Shown one piece after another: positions 9,718 to 20,276 of a stretch of 64,000 nt of DNA. The DNA lies in assembly GCA_018340805.1 (NCBI GenBank), contig JACMZG010000032.1, forward strand, positions 7,806,098 to 7,870,097. Direction: 5' to 3'. This DNA is from Microvelia longipes (lineage: Eukaryota; Arthropoda; Insecta; Hemiptera; Veliidae). The number at the start of each line of letters is the position of its first letter. Position 1 is the stretch's first letter. Made by a program: the position numbers and the translations under genes. Under the pieces are notes generated by a model that saw only the letters and a list, made by a program, of their open reading frames with translations, searched no databases and was not told where the DNA came from.

Positions 9718-10570
9718 TTAAAGAACGTCATCAACACTGACGCGTGGCGTGGCTGATACTGGAGTAGCACTCTCCGGGCCTACTGTTCCCCATATGTCAC
9801 CATAAAAAGCTTTAATTGACTCGGGACTCGGCCTTTCATCGGGTGCTTCAGAGGCAATCTCTACTGGATCTTTTCCGTCCTGTAAAGCTTGAGCAAGGCG
9901 TTTAGAACAGGACCGAAAAATCTGCTGAGTAGCCGCATAACGGCGGCGCCTCCTCTGGTCGCGTGTGGGCTTACCACGAGACCGTCCTTTACGGACAGGA
10001 ACTCGGGCAGTTTCCTCACGCCCAGACCTTAGCAAGTCGGTAATACGGTCGACCACACCGTCTAGCTCAGCATTGACAATTCTGCACATCCCTACTAAGC
10101 ACATTATCTAGAGATGACAAAATTTGGCCTACCTCACCCTGTGCTCCTTGGTATGTGAGGGAGATTGCACTCTGGATCAGTTTCCGCTTGAAGTTATCTT
10201 GTGGCGTTGCTTCTGGCTGATCCACCTCTTGGTTGTCACAATTCGGGGTATTGCTCTGATCAGTCGAATCAGAGCTCTCTGTCTCATTTGGTGTCACTGG
10301 TGGTGGGCTCATAGCATTTCTAGGTGAGTCTCCGGGTCCAGGTTCCTCCCTTTCGGGTATAACCTCATCCTGATGGTCATTCTCACCTTCAGAGAAGCGG
10401 TCTCTGTCCGAAACACTATCAGCTGCAGTTTGATCACTACTGTCACTACTTTGGGAGAGACGTCTTGGCTTTCGTACTCGAGCGAGCTCCCTGACTAGAG
10501 CAGGTGTCTTGCCAGGGATCCCTGCAGCAACTCTTGTACTGTAACCATGCGTGCCTGCATGAATAATCAT
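9718..10570 (-). pseudogene. Element A pre-RT region
   Basis: Two frames (10067-10570 and 9718-10104) make up the linker between Myb and RT. The first continues the Myb-like helix (HGYSTRVAAGIPGKTPALVRELARVRK) into a Ser/Asp-rich low-complexity stretch. The second holds an Arg-rich segment (GRSRGKPTRDQRRRRRYAATQQIF) and a short conserved tail (PSPESIKAFYGDIWG) found before the RT of R2-type elements. A frameshift lies in the overlap around 10067-10104. Confidence 0.65.
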
Positions 10571-10579
10571 GAGGCTGTC

Positions 10580-11117
10580 AAAAGCAGCCAGGTCTGCTTC
10601 TGATCAGACGTATCGACCTCTCCCTGGGGCGCCATGCGGAGCTGCTACTTGTTCCTCTCTTTGTGCTCTGTAAATTTCTGGGTGAGCACTCTTAACGTGA
10701 AGCGTCCGTGCTCGACCCGTAGCAAAGCTCCTTGTGCACGTAACGTGAGGGCAAGGTAGACTGGGGTCGGTTTACGCGCCGGGATCCTCCTGATCATCGG
10801 GCGGCTTTTTTTACTTAGTTACTAGAACCAGGAATCGCTGGAACTACCTGCCCCGGGTCAACCCCCTGTTGACCCCTCCATGACGCCAGGTGCCCGCAAA
10901 CACCTCTATAGGATCCGAACTCCTTGTTGCATCTGGTGCACTGCCAGACCACCACGACCCTCGGGTGTCGCAACTTATAGTGCATTAGGAGTCCGTCCTT
11001 GACTCCGGCGGAACAAAACCGGAGGTTGGGACACAGTGCACACTCAGTGTCCTCAAAAGGAGCTTTAAAAGTAACAGATAGTGGCAACCCACCACCATGG
11101 CTGCTTCCTGCTGCCAT
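10580..11117 (-). pseudogene. Element A zinc fingers and start of Myb domain
   Basis: Finger 1 (CALCPNLRF...HYKLRH) and finger 2 (CTRCNKEFGSYRGVCGH) lie in the 10815-11117 frame. Finger 3 (CPHVTCTRSF...LHVKSAH, C-x4-C...H-x4-H) lies in another frame at about 10670-10740. It is followed by GRYV-stop-SEADLAAFDSL, where family C reads a Trp (CVWTSEELQVYD), so a TGA replaces the Myb Trp. Three N-terminal fingers are the layout of one major group of R2 elements. The likely role was 28S binding. Confidence 0.75.
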
Positions 11118-11129
11118 TGAGGTTAATAA

Positions 11130-11587
11130 GCTTAAAATTTACGGGTTAATACAGCTAAAAATTAGAGTTAGTACCAAGTGACTTTATATATAAAATATGT
11201 ACAAGACTTTAACCAAATTTACGTGTGCACTAAAGTTAGGGAAGAACCTCACTTTAGAGACACCGAGAGAGCGGCTTCTTAGCAATAGACCGTGAGCGCA
11301 GGGCCAAAAGCTTACCAGAAATTTAATTTCGGTGCTATTGCTAGAGAAAACTCGCCCCAATACCCCTACTAAATGCCCCCAAAGAGGGGCCAGGACACCT
11401 GGGTTCTTCCGTCCGCTCGTTGGGATAAATCCCGGTCAGCGTATCCGACTCTAACCTCAGGAAGGTGAACCAAGCAGGGCCAGTTTATGAGGAAGCTAAT
11501 GCAGCTGTGCACGAGTTAACTAATGATATCCAAGCAAATTCAAAAGAGATTTCGGAGGGAGTCCTGCTATATTGCGCTATCATAAAC
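11130..11587 (-). other. Element A 5' leader, no gene
   Basis: About 450 bases lie between the first zinc finger and the 28S junction. They are GC-rich, with several self-complementary runs (for example taaatgcccccaaagaggggcc near 11370-11395). R2 RNAs usually start with a self-cleaving HDV-like ribozyme at this place. I cannot establish that fold by eye and see nothing else in this stretch. Confidence 0.4.
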
Positions 11588-11629
<42 letters not shown>

Positions 11630-11719
11630 TATTGAATTTCTTCTCGTTGAAGAAATTCGGCGGAGTATAGGCACGACGCTACAGCGCCATCCATTTTCGC
11701 TAGATAGTAGGTAGAGACA
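11588..11719 (-). rRNA. Scrambled 28S pieces
   Basis: Three non-adjacent 28S parts are joined. Positions 11588-11650 are the sequence just upstream of the R2 site (AAATTCAATAAAGCGCGGGT ... CTCTTAAGG). Positions about 11655-11697 are AATGGATGGCGCTGTAGCG, which belongs much further 5' in 28S. Positions 11698-11719 are the sequence just downstream of the R1 site. Junctions fall at short shared runs (GAAA/AAAATGG), pointing to end-joining or template switching rather than an intact gene. Confidence 0.85.
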
Positions 11720-12004
11720 TCCTCGCGCACGTAATGATTACCAAAGGATAAACATCTCGTGTTTTATATTTTAACGAGGCGATTTGTACCTTTCGGTTTT
11801 GCCCGCCTTGGCCCCATATCGGGCGAAGACCTAGTTAAGGTTAGGTGAACCTCACCGAAGGTTTTCCTTTTCAGTTCCACCTCTGGTGTACCAGTGCCTC
11901 TTAGGATTGTACTAGCTCCTTTGAGATGTTCTGGTAACCACCCAGTGATGCAGCTTCACCAGTAGGTAGAGGACTGGTAACCCACCCAGTGATCCAGCTT
12001 CACC
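11720..12004 (-). mobile_element. R1-3: 5'-truncated R1-like 3' UTR at the R1 site
   Basis: It matches the R1-1 3' UTR at 18625-18880 (shared cgtgttttatatttt, ttttgcccgcct, ccccatatcgggcgaag). It is flanked by tagtaggtagagaca at 11705-11719 and agtaggtagagaca at 12005-12018, the target duplication of an R1 insertion. Only the last 250 or so bases of the element were inserted. Near its truncated end a block of about 44 bases (11929-11972 and 11973-12017) is tandemly duplicated, including part of the 28S target. Confidence 0.85.
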
Positions 12005-12021
12005 AGTAGGTAGAGACAGAA

Positions 12022-12078
<57 letters not shown>
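12005..12078 (-). rRNA. 28S fragment between R1 and R2 sites
   Basis: Standard sequence runs from the R1 site to ggcatttggcta. It carries the R1-3 insertion on one side and R2-like element I on the other. Confidence 0.95.
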
Positions 12079-13289
12079 TTTTTTTTCTTTTTTGATTATG
12101 TTGATTAACCCTTTCCTGGGCTTACCAGGTTTAATTAAGGCAAAAACTAGGCCCCAAAAGGCGACCTAGACCACCGCAACGAACTTTCAACATATTCTGC
12201 CAATTGAAGAAAGAAAGAAGCTATGTACAAAAGAGGAATAGAAGAGCTCACAAGAACCCAGAAGAGAGCCAAGGCTAGAGCCGGTCAGCATCACCAAAAA
12301 TACCGCAGAAGAAAAAGATTTCCGACCACAGACCTCGACTCAACGAGAAAAAGCCAAAATAGAAGACAAAACACGTGAAAAACAGAAATCATGCGTCAAG
12401 TTCACGCGAAGCCATCTGAACGGACGATCTTAGAGCGTACATCGGCAAGACCCAGAAAACGGATTCACTGTCCGGCGTGGCATTTCGCCACGAGCTCCCA
12501 CGATGATTGGCTCCACCCTGAAATAATGCTGTCTAAAGAGACTCTTAAGGAGAGGCCCTAGCACTAAGTACTTCTGCACCTTCTCATCAGCTTTGGTCCT
12601 GAGACGTTCCCCGGTTTCATATGGGACGGCTATATCTAACGCCACGACCTCGTCAGCGTCGACTGCGACAATGTCTGGCCGAAGAGCCGAACCGTCCTCA
12701 AGTTGGTAGGACTGCTCTACCAGCACCTGAAACCCAGCGTCACGCAGCTTCGTAAAAACGACATTGCCGATGGGATCGTTCCGAAAAGAAGCGACGCCGT
12801 GGTCCGTTGCCTCTAGGGACGTCCAATTATTAACCTCCGCGGTGTGCAGAGAAGTGACAAAATGACGGATCCCACGATCATCAGCAGGCCACGTAAGGCC
12901 CAGCTTCGCTGCAGACCGCTCCAACCGGACAACTAAACCGCCCGCCTTGGCGAGGGACTGTATTAAAGGGTCCTTACTGCCCAACAAAGAAATGCCAGCC
13001 CGTAAATGACAGAGGGCGATCTGGTTAGCGACCCGGGGCAGGCCCAAGCCACCATCGCGAGTAGGGAGGTATAGAATGAAGAAGGTATAGAAGCCCGTTA
13101 GCAGTAGAAGGATGAGGATGGAGGATGTCCTTGACCAGCAAGCGAATCTGAGCGTCAAGATCCGTGAGGAGATTCCTGGGGGGGGGGGGTAGATCCATCG
13201 ATAACCTATAGAAATACCGCGGCAAGAGGTAGGTATAGAGGAGCCCGATTTTCTGCCTGGGATTTTAACAGAGCCTCGTGACACGCCAC
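12079..13289 (-). mobile_element. Element I: 5'-truncated R2-like tail at the R2 site
   Basis: The 3' end is joined to 28S at the R2 site with a T-rich (A-rich on the sense strand) run. A 3' UTR of about 340 bases precedes the RT-thumb-to-RLE coding part. The 5' side stops near 13289, where the 3' UTR of C1 begins without any 28S between them. The protein resembles A more than C (KVQKYLVLGPLL, VEPIIVGARGEMPRRT). Confidence 0.8.
12430..13284 (-). pseudogene. Element I RT thumb, linker and endonuclease
   Basis: From about residue 78 the ORF reads LPTRDGGLGLPRVANQIALC, LGSKDPLIQSLAKAGG, FRNDPIGN, then the RLE core ALRPDIVAVDADEVVALDIAVPYETG and VEPIIVGARGEMPRRT. The CCHC cluster normally found before the core is absent: the text jumps from FRNDPIGN to VVFTKLRDAGFQVLVEQ, a deletion. 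The first 75 residues are out of frame; another frame (13025-13225) gives the expected PRYFYRLSMDLPPP. Confidence 0.75.
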
Positions 13290-13439
13290 GACGACACCAA
13301 TAATAATTAAATCTATATTAAAAAAACCTTCTTAAAGGTAAAAAAAGTAAAAAGAAAACAGCCTACTAAAAAAAATATTAAAAAGAAAACTAATCATAAA
13401 AAGAAGAAAAAAAGCTTCCTATCTGTTTGTATGTCTGGA

Positions 13440-13728
13440 TGCTATTGCCATGGAAGATCGCAAAGCCATCAAGGACAGAGTGAGTCCATCAATAGATGTT
13501 GGAATACCTAAACGAGTCAGATTCCTCCTGGTTTTTGCAGGCATAGCGCCAATGACCACTGGAAGAACAGCAAAACTCTGACATTGGAACCTCCCACTAA
13601 ACTACGTTCCAACACAGAGTACTTGCCAATCTTACCAGTGGCCACCCTCTCCAAGGAGTCATCATCCTCGTATGTCACCGCCACATCCACCACCTGGATC
13701 TCTCCATCCTTGATAGCGTTTAATCATC
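13440..13728 (-). pseudogene. C1 endonuclease remnant
   Basis: Matching C3 45678-45990, this stretch encodes the end of the RLE in broken frames on the minus strand, including the VVDVAVTYEDDDS segment around 13655-13690. At about 13729 it jumps to RT motif C sequence (gcatacgctggtgg), so the first part of the RLE, its CCHC cluster, the linker and thumb are gone. Compared with C3 the deletion spans about 1 kb. Confidence 0.7.
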
Positions 13729-14391
13729 GGCATACGCTGGTGGTCCGTACCCATCAGCTGAGTGATCCGACAGCCACCTAATAAGAAGGTCCAGCACCGT
13801 GTTGAATAAACACGGAGATGAAGGATCGCCTTGTTTAACGCCTCGCTTAATCTGGATTTTGAGTTCACCATTTTTGGATTTGAAACATGTATACACACTT
13901 TCATACATGGACATGAATCTGGAGATAACCTCCTCGCTCATGCCCGCAACCCTCAAAGCAGCTCGAATGGCCTCATGTGGAACCGTGTCAAAAGCTCTTT
14001 TAATGTCGACAGTTAAAACAACCAGGTCTCTCCTGTACTTGTTAGCCGATCTTATAGCTTCATCTAACAAGAAACTATTCTCAAAAGTTCCATTACAGGA
14101 CATGAAACCTTTCTGTCTCTGGCTGAAAGTAATAGCAGACATAAGTCTACTACATAACAGACCAGAGTAGATCCTGGCTAGCATGGATCCAATCGTAATT
14201 GGGCGATTTTTCCTAACTAAGGTTGGATCCTTACCCGCCTTAGGAATTAACACAGATTCTAAAAAAGCCATCCGAGGTTGTTCATCTGCCTTCATTAAGC
14301 TGCTTAGTCTCTCAGAAAGAGAGTCGATCTCGGAGACTTCCACAGCTATACCCATTCGGAGTCGCCTCGCGATGGAAATGATATTAATCAA
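13720..14391 (-). pseudogene. C1 pre-RT fused to RT
   Basis: The 223-residue frame begins with the family-C pre-RT helix (IARRLRMGIAVEVSEIDSLSERLSSL). After ADEQPR it enters VLIPKAGKDPTLVRKNRPITIG, missing about 150 residues present in C2. It then has SQRQKGFMSCNGTFENSFLLDEA, VVLTVDIKRAFDTVPHEA (motif A), RGVKQGDPSSPCLFNTVLD (motif B) and ends at AYADD. The in-frame deletion looks precise, but the downstream join destroys the enzyme. Confidence 0.8.
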
Positions 14392-15182
14392 TATCCATTG
14401 CTTCGGGATCCTCGAGTGCCACGGAGATATCCAAGATCGCTCTCAAGAGCCTTGACTTCCAATCATCCACAGAGTCATTATTACTACTTTCAGGAGGTTT
14501 AGGGTCTGGATCGGGATCAGGACTGCCTAATGGACCTCCACTAGTTAACCACTGTTGGACAATAACCTGCCCACCTAAGTGGCAGGTTATTGTCCAACAG
14601 GTTATTGAGGAGGGATTGGCATCCCTCCTGAGAAGGTTGGAAAAACCCACTGCTAGAAGGAGTGGGTTCGCTCATCACATCCTCAATTGGGTCACCAATA
14701 AACTGGGTACTCAGTCCAGCCACGGGGAGTTTCCTGGTGCGAGCTTTCTCTCTGATTTGTTTCTTAGTCTTCGTTGGAAGACTAATGGCCAGCTTAGCTG
14801 CATATCCATGAGAGGGTTAATGGATAGCCATTTTCCTATCATAGACCTGCAGCTCTTCAGAGGTCCAGTCACAGCGCCTATCAACCCCTTTAAAAACGCT
14901 GGCATTGGACTTTTCCACCTCTCTAACTTCAGGGTGAACACTTCGAAGATGTAATGACCGGCCACTACTGGTAGCAAAGGATCTGTCATATACAGATACT
15001 CCACAAGAAAATTCAAGTTGAAATCCTTCGGCAACGTCCCCTTTGCATTTCCCATAATGGATACAAGCACTCGTATATTTTTTAAATTTGAACTCACACT
15101 TAGAACACCTCCACATAATGGTTGTGTCTGGATGCCTCACATTATAATGTTTAATTAATCCATCTGCCCCACCAGCTCTCAA
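14384..15182 (-). pseudogene. C1 zinc fingers and Myb-like region
   Basis: Overlapping frames give finger 1 end (GGADGLIKHYNVRH), finger 2 (CSKCEFKFKKYTSACIHYGKC) and finger 3 (FSCGVSVYDRSF...LHLRSVH, with the second Cys replaced). These precede VDRRCDWTSEELQVYDRKMAIH, the Myb-like start. A frameshift follows near 14817, and an aberrant hairpin sits at 14554-14598 in the spacer before the pre-RT helix. Confidence 0.75.
14554..14598. repeat. Perfect 18-bp inverted repeat in C1
   Basis: The arm GTTGGACAATAACCTGCC (14554-14571) and its exact reverse complement (14581-14598) flank a 9-base loop. C2 and C3 carry only one arm at the matching place (C3 48213-48240 continues into caggttccccggg), so the second arm was made locally, probably by fold-back template switching. 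Confidence 0.85.
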
Positions 15183-15290
15183 GAAGAACTTACCTTGACA
15201 TTACTGGCAGGAGTCCCCATCTAAGAAGAGGACAGAAAACAGACTTCCTTTAAAGGGGAGAAGGGCGCTTACTTAAAACTCGAATGGCTC

Positions 15291-16786
15291 TTAAGTATTT
15301 AGGGTATTCAGGCTCTTAGATATTCTCTGAATACTGTGGTGATAGGGTTTACCCTTAGATAAACAAGGCCTACACCTTGGAGGCTTTGTTATCCTTGGGC
15401 AATCCTTCGCGTCGTGACCATTGCCACAGCAATGGGCACATGTTTGTTTCCCCTCATCATATTTACAAGATTTAACACTTTGACCTATTTCCAGGCATCT
15501 AAAACAGTGCGTGACAAAGTTGAGATTCCTTACTTCCAGGTGACACCAGTCCATCTTGACACGCCCTTATTCAAGAAGTGCGGCCTTGATGTCTGGAGCC
15601 ACCTCTAACGCCTGCCAGGTGGTGCCTTTGAGCCAATGGCACGGCATCCTGTGCCTTAAAACAACTTTATCTTTGTATTCATCCTTTTGAATCCTAACCT
15701 TTCCAGATTAGAACTCCACAACTCGTCAAGAAGGCTCTGATCATCAAAGCCTTCCTCAACCCCCACAATGACAACAGTCTCCCTCTTAAAAGGAGGGGGA
15801 GATGCACTTAACCCCAACTCAACCAAGTCGGGGCAAGTCAGGATCTTATCTCTGTCTGCCACCGTTTTACCTATGATGGTGAAACCTATCGAGTTTGGTT
15901 TCGCCTTCGTGTGAATTGCATCTATACGGGTGGTATAGGTGCGGGTGGCGCCTATTAGCTTGGGCTTCAGCTTTTCTTTGATAACCTTTAATAACTTGAC
16001 ATTAGTATCAATATCATTATTACTCTCTAGAGGGGAAACAACTACGGCACAATTAATATCGTAAACCGGGCCGCTCTTCTGAGTGGGGTGCTTCGCTTCG
16101 GGGACAGGGGGAGCCGGAACCGGTTTGAGGGGATTAGGAGGCCCCTTAAGGGGGCTCTTTTTACTTTTCTTCCTCTTACCTCTAGCCACTTTGGCCCAAG
16201 ATGTCATGTCCGAGTCAGACTTTGACGTTTCATCTCCAGCGGAGAATTCTATTTCAGAGTCCTCCTCTCTTTTTCTTTTCTTAGGGTCGTCAATATCGAC
16301 GACCTTCTTTTCATCTTTCTTAACGATCTTCTTTTCATCTTTCTTATCGACCTTCTTTTCATCTTTCTTAACGACCCCTGAATTGGGTGCTGACGCTTTC
16401 CTGCGCAGAGCATCAACTTCCCTTATCTGGTGGTCCAACTGTTTGCTAGCCTCCACTTGGAGTCCAGCAGCCCAAGCCTCACTCGCAATACGAGTGATTT
16501 CCACTGCAATAGTGTTTAGCTCTTCTTTAGCAGCGGACACTAGGTTAACACCTTTGCCGAATTCCGTCTTGTTTATCTTCCCTTTATCCTCGACTCCCTA
16601 GTCAAGAATAAGCTTTTCAAGCTCCTGAACAGCCTCTGACGTCCTTAGCTGCGCTGCGTCCATTATAGCTGTCAGACCAGATTCCTCCACCTTCCCAGGC
16701 GTTGCTCCTCCTCTGAGCCGCAGTACCGGATGTATCCAGCAGTTTGGGCCTCCTTTAGGGTCCTCCGCCTCCGACGAACTGGTCAT
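15291..16786 (-). pseudogene. C1 ORF1 gag-like protein
   Basis: Frames 16598-16786, 15656-16540 and 15291-15554 form the gag. It starts MTSSSEAEDPKGG, has a coiled-coil-like helix (IMDAAQLRTSEAVQELEKLI), and a tandem KKDEKK block (about residues 75-95 of the middle frame). A basic patch (ARGKRKKSKK), an RRM-like globular part and knuckles CFRCLEIGQSVKSC, CAHCCGNGHDAKDC and CRPC...YHHS follow. The KKDEKK repeat is longer than in C3, which suggests replication slippage. Frameshifts lie near 16595 and 15655. Confidence 0.75.
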
Positions 16787-16789
16787 TAT

Positions 16790-17629
16790 TCTTTTAACAC
16801 CTCTTAATTCTTTAGTTGTCGGATTTGGTCCTTCAAACTGGATCAGAGTTGTAGAATTATGTATTCTGTGACTATTAAAGAAAATCCTAGCCTTCTATTC
16901 CAAAGGGGGACGGAGATAAAAAATAAAAAAAATTCTCTCTCCTGGTCCAGAACCCACTTTTTTCTTTTACCGGCTAATTCCTTATAAGCTTCTATGCTTT
17001 TCTGTTCTCCTGGTACTAAAACCCTTTTTTTTAAACTAGGCCTTTAAAGCCTTAAAATAGGCTCTAGGGCCTATTTTAAGCGTGTTCTTCCTCAGTCAAA
17101 ACTCTCTATCACTTACAAAAGCTCTAGAAAACATCTCTTAACAAAAGTTGAATAGTATGAGGTTATAGAACCGCTAGGGGTTACTATCCAAAGCTATTCA
17201 AAAGGCTTTTGCTATTATAATAACCTCACCTAAGATTGAGGTTAGAAAACCACGTGGCGAGTAAAAAAACACGTGGTACTAAAAAAAACTGCTTCATACA
17301 CACTAAAACTCGATATACTCCGTCTTCTAAGTCACAAAGTATACTGATATATATCAAATTGTTTAGAACAAATCAATGCACGTGTTTAAAAAAAACACAA
17401 ACGTCCTCGCGATAAATCTTGAAATATCCTAAACCAAAGATGGTAAACTGGTTCAAACAAAAACCACTTACCTCGACTTTAGCCCTTTCTTGTTGGAAAA
17501 AATCAAAATATAACAGTCCACTTTAAAAAACACTATATACACAAATAACTTCAAAAAACTTGGAGAAACCATAAAATTTTCCAAAAAACACGGAGCGTGA
17601 TCTGTCTCAGTCGAACTCTAGGACACGAA
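16790..17629 (-). other. C1 5' UTR
   Basis: About 840 bases carry no ORF but align by eye to 6616-7366 and 50270-50978. Shared landmarks are ACCACGTGG motifs around 17250-17275, a CGATATACTC stretch, the cgtcctcgcgataaatctt block, and the terminal AACACGGAGCG near 17587-17596. The length and repeated occurrence with the same terminus show that this is a real family-C 5' UTR. Confidence 0.7.
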
Positions 17630-17849
17630 CGTTTTGACGCGGACATTGTTTTGAGCCTTTCGACCCATGGGACCCCTAGATGTTAGGGCTATTAGGCAGA
17701 ATTCGGCCTAAGAGGCGTTCAGCATAATCCCGCGGATGATAGCTGGCACCCGGCCTGTCGACCGAGTGCATAACCAAATGTCCGAATCTGCGGTTCCTCT
17801 CGTACTGAGCAGGATTACCGTTGCAATGAAAATTTAAGTCAGAAGGGTG

Positions 17850-17894
<45 letters not shown>

Positions 17895-17936
17895 ATTGGC
17901 GGGTGAACAATCCGACGCTTGGCGGATTCTGCTCCG

Positions 17937-17974
<38 letters not shown>

Positions 17975-17997
17975 AACGTCGCTATGAACGCTTGGCT

Positions 17998-18044
<47 letters not shown>

Positions 18045-18530
18045 GAAAACTCTTCATGCTAAAAGGATCGATAGGCCGTGCTTTCGCAGTCCCTATGCGT
18101 ACTGAGCATCGGGATCAAGCCAGCATTTGCCCTTTTGCTCTACGCGAGGTTTCTGTCCTCGCTGAGCTGGCCTTAGGACACCTGCGTTATTATTTGACAG
18201 ATGTACCGCCCGAGTCAAACTCTCCGCCTGGCAGTGTTCTCGGATCGGATCACGCCGGGGAGTGTGTTGACTCTCTCTGAACGCTCCCGGAACGCGCTGG
18301 AGGTCCGCATCGGCACGTGCCTTGCGGCAGCGCCTAGCAGAGCCAACCAACACTCCAGAAGGCCGGCGCTTGGCGCAAGAAGACCGTCTCGCCGTGGCCT
18401 GAAGGCCATCGACGGACGCCCTCCGCCTCACCGAGTAAGTAAGGAAACTATGAAAGTAGTGGTATTTCACTGTCGGGTGGAGACCACCCTCCCACTTATG
18501 CTACACCTCTCATGTCTCCTTACAGTACCA

Positions 18531-18565
<35 letters not shown>

Positions 18566-18573
18566 ACTGATTA

Positions 18574-18615
<42 letters not shown>

Positions 18616-18624
18616 GTAGAGACA
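17630..18624 (-). rRNA. 28S rRNA gene, about 1 kb from R1 site toward the 3' end
   Basis: This is the longest rDNA piece here. The reverse complement runs from the R1 site (CTACCTACTATCTAGCGAAA) through GGTAGCATAAGTGGGAGG-type sequence, the ACAGTGAAATACCACTACTT stretch and CAGGGATAACTGGCTTGTGG (peptidyl-transferase region). It continues through CCTTCGATGTCGGCTCTTCC to the sarcin/ricin loop AGTACGAGAGGAACCGCAG and GCTGAACGCCTCTTAGG. It ends about where C1 begins, before the gene's 3' end. It looks well conserved. Confidence 0.97.
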
Positions 18625-19145
18625 CTTCCGAGCACGCAATAGAAACAAGTATGTTCCATTTCGTGTTTTATATTTTTTACGAGGCGATATTTACCTTTAT
18701 GGTTTTGCCCGCCTCGGCCCCATATCGGGCGAAGGCCTAGTTAAGGCTAGACGAACCCCACCAGGGACATTCCTTTTCAGTTCAGTCCCTAGTGTACCAG
18801 TGCCCCTTTGGAATATCCTAGTTCCTCAGAGATGGACTGGTTACCATTCGGTGATCCAGCTGCACCAGTTCTTGAAGTATCAAGAACTTGTGATTCGACT
18901 ATCAAGAGTCTCCTCTAACAGGTAGCTAGCTACCCTTAGAGTATGAACCAACAACCACCACGAGTCCAACACCAACGCCGAGCCCAGGCAAGCCTGGTGG
19001 GCTGCTCGGCCCCGTGGTACCCATTCTCCCCGAAGGAACAGTTTGGTGGCCTGCTCGAATGAAGTGCCCAGGGGGCGTCTCCTTTCTACCAGTTTCCCTG
19101 CCTAGGGACAGAGTTGGGGATTGGTGGCCCCATATTTACCACAAG
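18625..19145 (-). other. R1-1 3' UTR
   Basis: Non-coding sequence follows the ORF2 stop at about 19146. It holds GC-rich inverted segments (for example aagcctggtgggctgctcgg near 18990-19010). Its terminal 250 bases are repeated in R1-3 (11720-11970). It ends directly at the 28S target with no long poly(A), as usual for R1. Confidence 0.75.
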
Positions 19146-20276
19146 CTAATTGGTTTGAGACGCTATCGATCGCCGCTCATTTATGCAGTTCATCATCTTT
19201 AACGTTTCTATCTTTAGTTCTTTGCTTATGAGGTTCTTTAGGGAGTTTATATCTTTATTCAGTCGCTTTCCTATTTCTTTTATTTCGCTTCGGGCTCCAT
19301 CCAGCCTTTTACACTCTAGTAGAATATGTTTTCACGTTTCTTTTTCCCCGCATTCGCATTTGTCCGTTTCTGCAAGGCCTAGTTCGTAAAGTTTTGCTTT
19401 GAAGTCTCCGTGCCCCGTGAGGTATTGGGACGTTGTGTGGTTTACTGGGAAGTCGTTCTTTATCCATTCCTTTACTATGGGTATCCATTCTTTAGTTGTT
19501 TGCCCTTTTATTGATTCGTTATCCCATCTGTTTTGCCATATCCTAATTGTTTCGTTACGTATTTGGGTTTTAGCTGAGTTGACTGAGACTCTATTCTCTT
19601 TATCCTGAAGATGCTTCGTTAGGCCCAGCCGTTCTAGTCTATCGCTTGGGTGGATTCTTAGTCCTCTTTCTCTATCGCTTTCTTTAATGTAGATGCTTTC
19701 TTTAGGGATAGAAAGGTTACCGTAGCACAACCCTTGGTCTTTCCGGATCTTGTATAATGCAACTCTCTGCTTGATCTTTAGATCTATGGGCTCTTTTTTT
19801 GAGATAATTTGGAGCGATTTTGTCGACGAAGTTCTATAGGCTTTTGTTACAGCTAGCAGTGATTGCCTCTGAACAGATTCTAATTTCTGCCACTGCTTGA
19901 CATTAATTTTGTCAGCCCAAACACTAGCTCCATACGCAAGTTTGGATTCAATCGCTCCTTTCTTTATGATCGACGCTGCTTTTGCTTCCAAACCCCAGTT
20001 CGCTCTTGCAATGCCCAGAAGCTTAGAGTTCGTTTGCTTGCATTTATCTGCTATCTCGGTTATGTGACCGTGAAAAGTAAAGCCTTCACCTATTGTTATG
20101 CCTAGATATTTGGTTTCCCTTACTACTTTAATCTTTTCCATGTTTAGCTTGATAATTGGAGGTCTTTCTCTGTTTAGTTGTCCCTTTAGCATCATGGCTA
20201 CTGTTTTTCTTGTCGATACTTCCATCTTTGATAATCGACACCAGTCTGCTACGTATTTAAAAGCATCACCAGCTCT
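19146..20276 (-). pseudogene. R1-1 ORF2 C-terminal part
   Basis: The frame 19332-20225 continues ORF2 after a frameshift near 20277. It carries the post-RT region (STRKTVAMMLKGQLNRERPP, KYLGITIGEGFTFHGHI, VTKAYRTSS) and the start of the R1 C-terminal Cys/His motif (CECGEKET). After ET an in-frame TGA interrupts it. The same frame continues HILLEC and ends with INERRSIASQTN-stop at about 19146, the likely natural terminus. The motif is therefore C-x-C...H-x4-C, as in R1/Jockey-type ORF2. Confidence 0.8.

Larger units (their letters stand above)
8423..11587 (-). mobile_element. Element A: R2-like retrotransposon with internal deletions
   Basis: The 3' end is joined to 28S at the R2 site (8422/8423). 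The 5' end joins 28S ...CTCTCTTAAGG at 11588, so both ends sit at the R2 target. Between them are a long GC-rich 5' leader (about 11130-11587), three zinc fingers, a Myb-like region, pre-RT, a shortened RT and the end of the RLE. At 3.2 kb it is well below the usual R2 size of about 4 kb, because of deletions before RT motif 0 and between RT and RLE. No gag-like ORF is seen. Confidence 0.85.
13290..17629 (-). mobile_element. C1: two-ORF R2-like element, internally deleted
   Basis: It has a 5' UTR (16790-17629), gag, then an ORF with zinc fingers, Myb, RT and RLE, as in C2 and C3. The 3' UTR lacks the last 200 or so bases present in C2/C3 and joins element I directly. Deletions remove the part between RT motif C and the RLE (near 13729) and between pre-RT and RT (near 14255). 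The 5' terminus lies against 28S, but in the 3' part of that gene rather than at the R2 site. Confidence 0.85.

Noticed and set aside
10580..10620. Trp codons replaced by TGA in several ORFs (A Myb, EL1 ORF1), suggesting a recoded genetic code.
   Set aside because: TAA and TAG stops and many frameshifts are just as common, and intact frames use TGG for Trp, so this is ordinary decay.
12200..12420. Possible tRNA or small RNA gene in the A/C-rich 3' UTR of element I.
   Set aside because: No cloverleaf, A/B box or other RNA-gene signal could be found by eye.
18056..18536. ORFs within 17630-18624 on both strands.
   Set aside because: The sequence is plainly 28S rRNA gene (sarcin/ricin loop and peptidyl-transferase region); the frames are chance.
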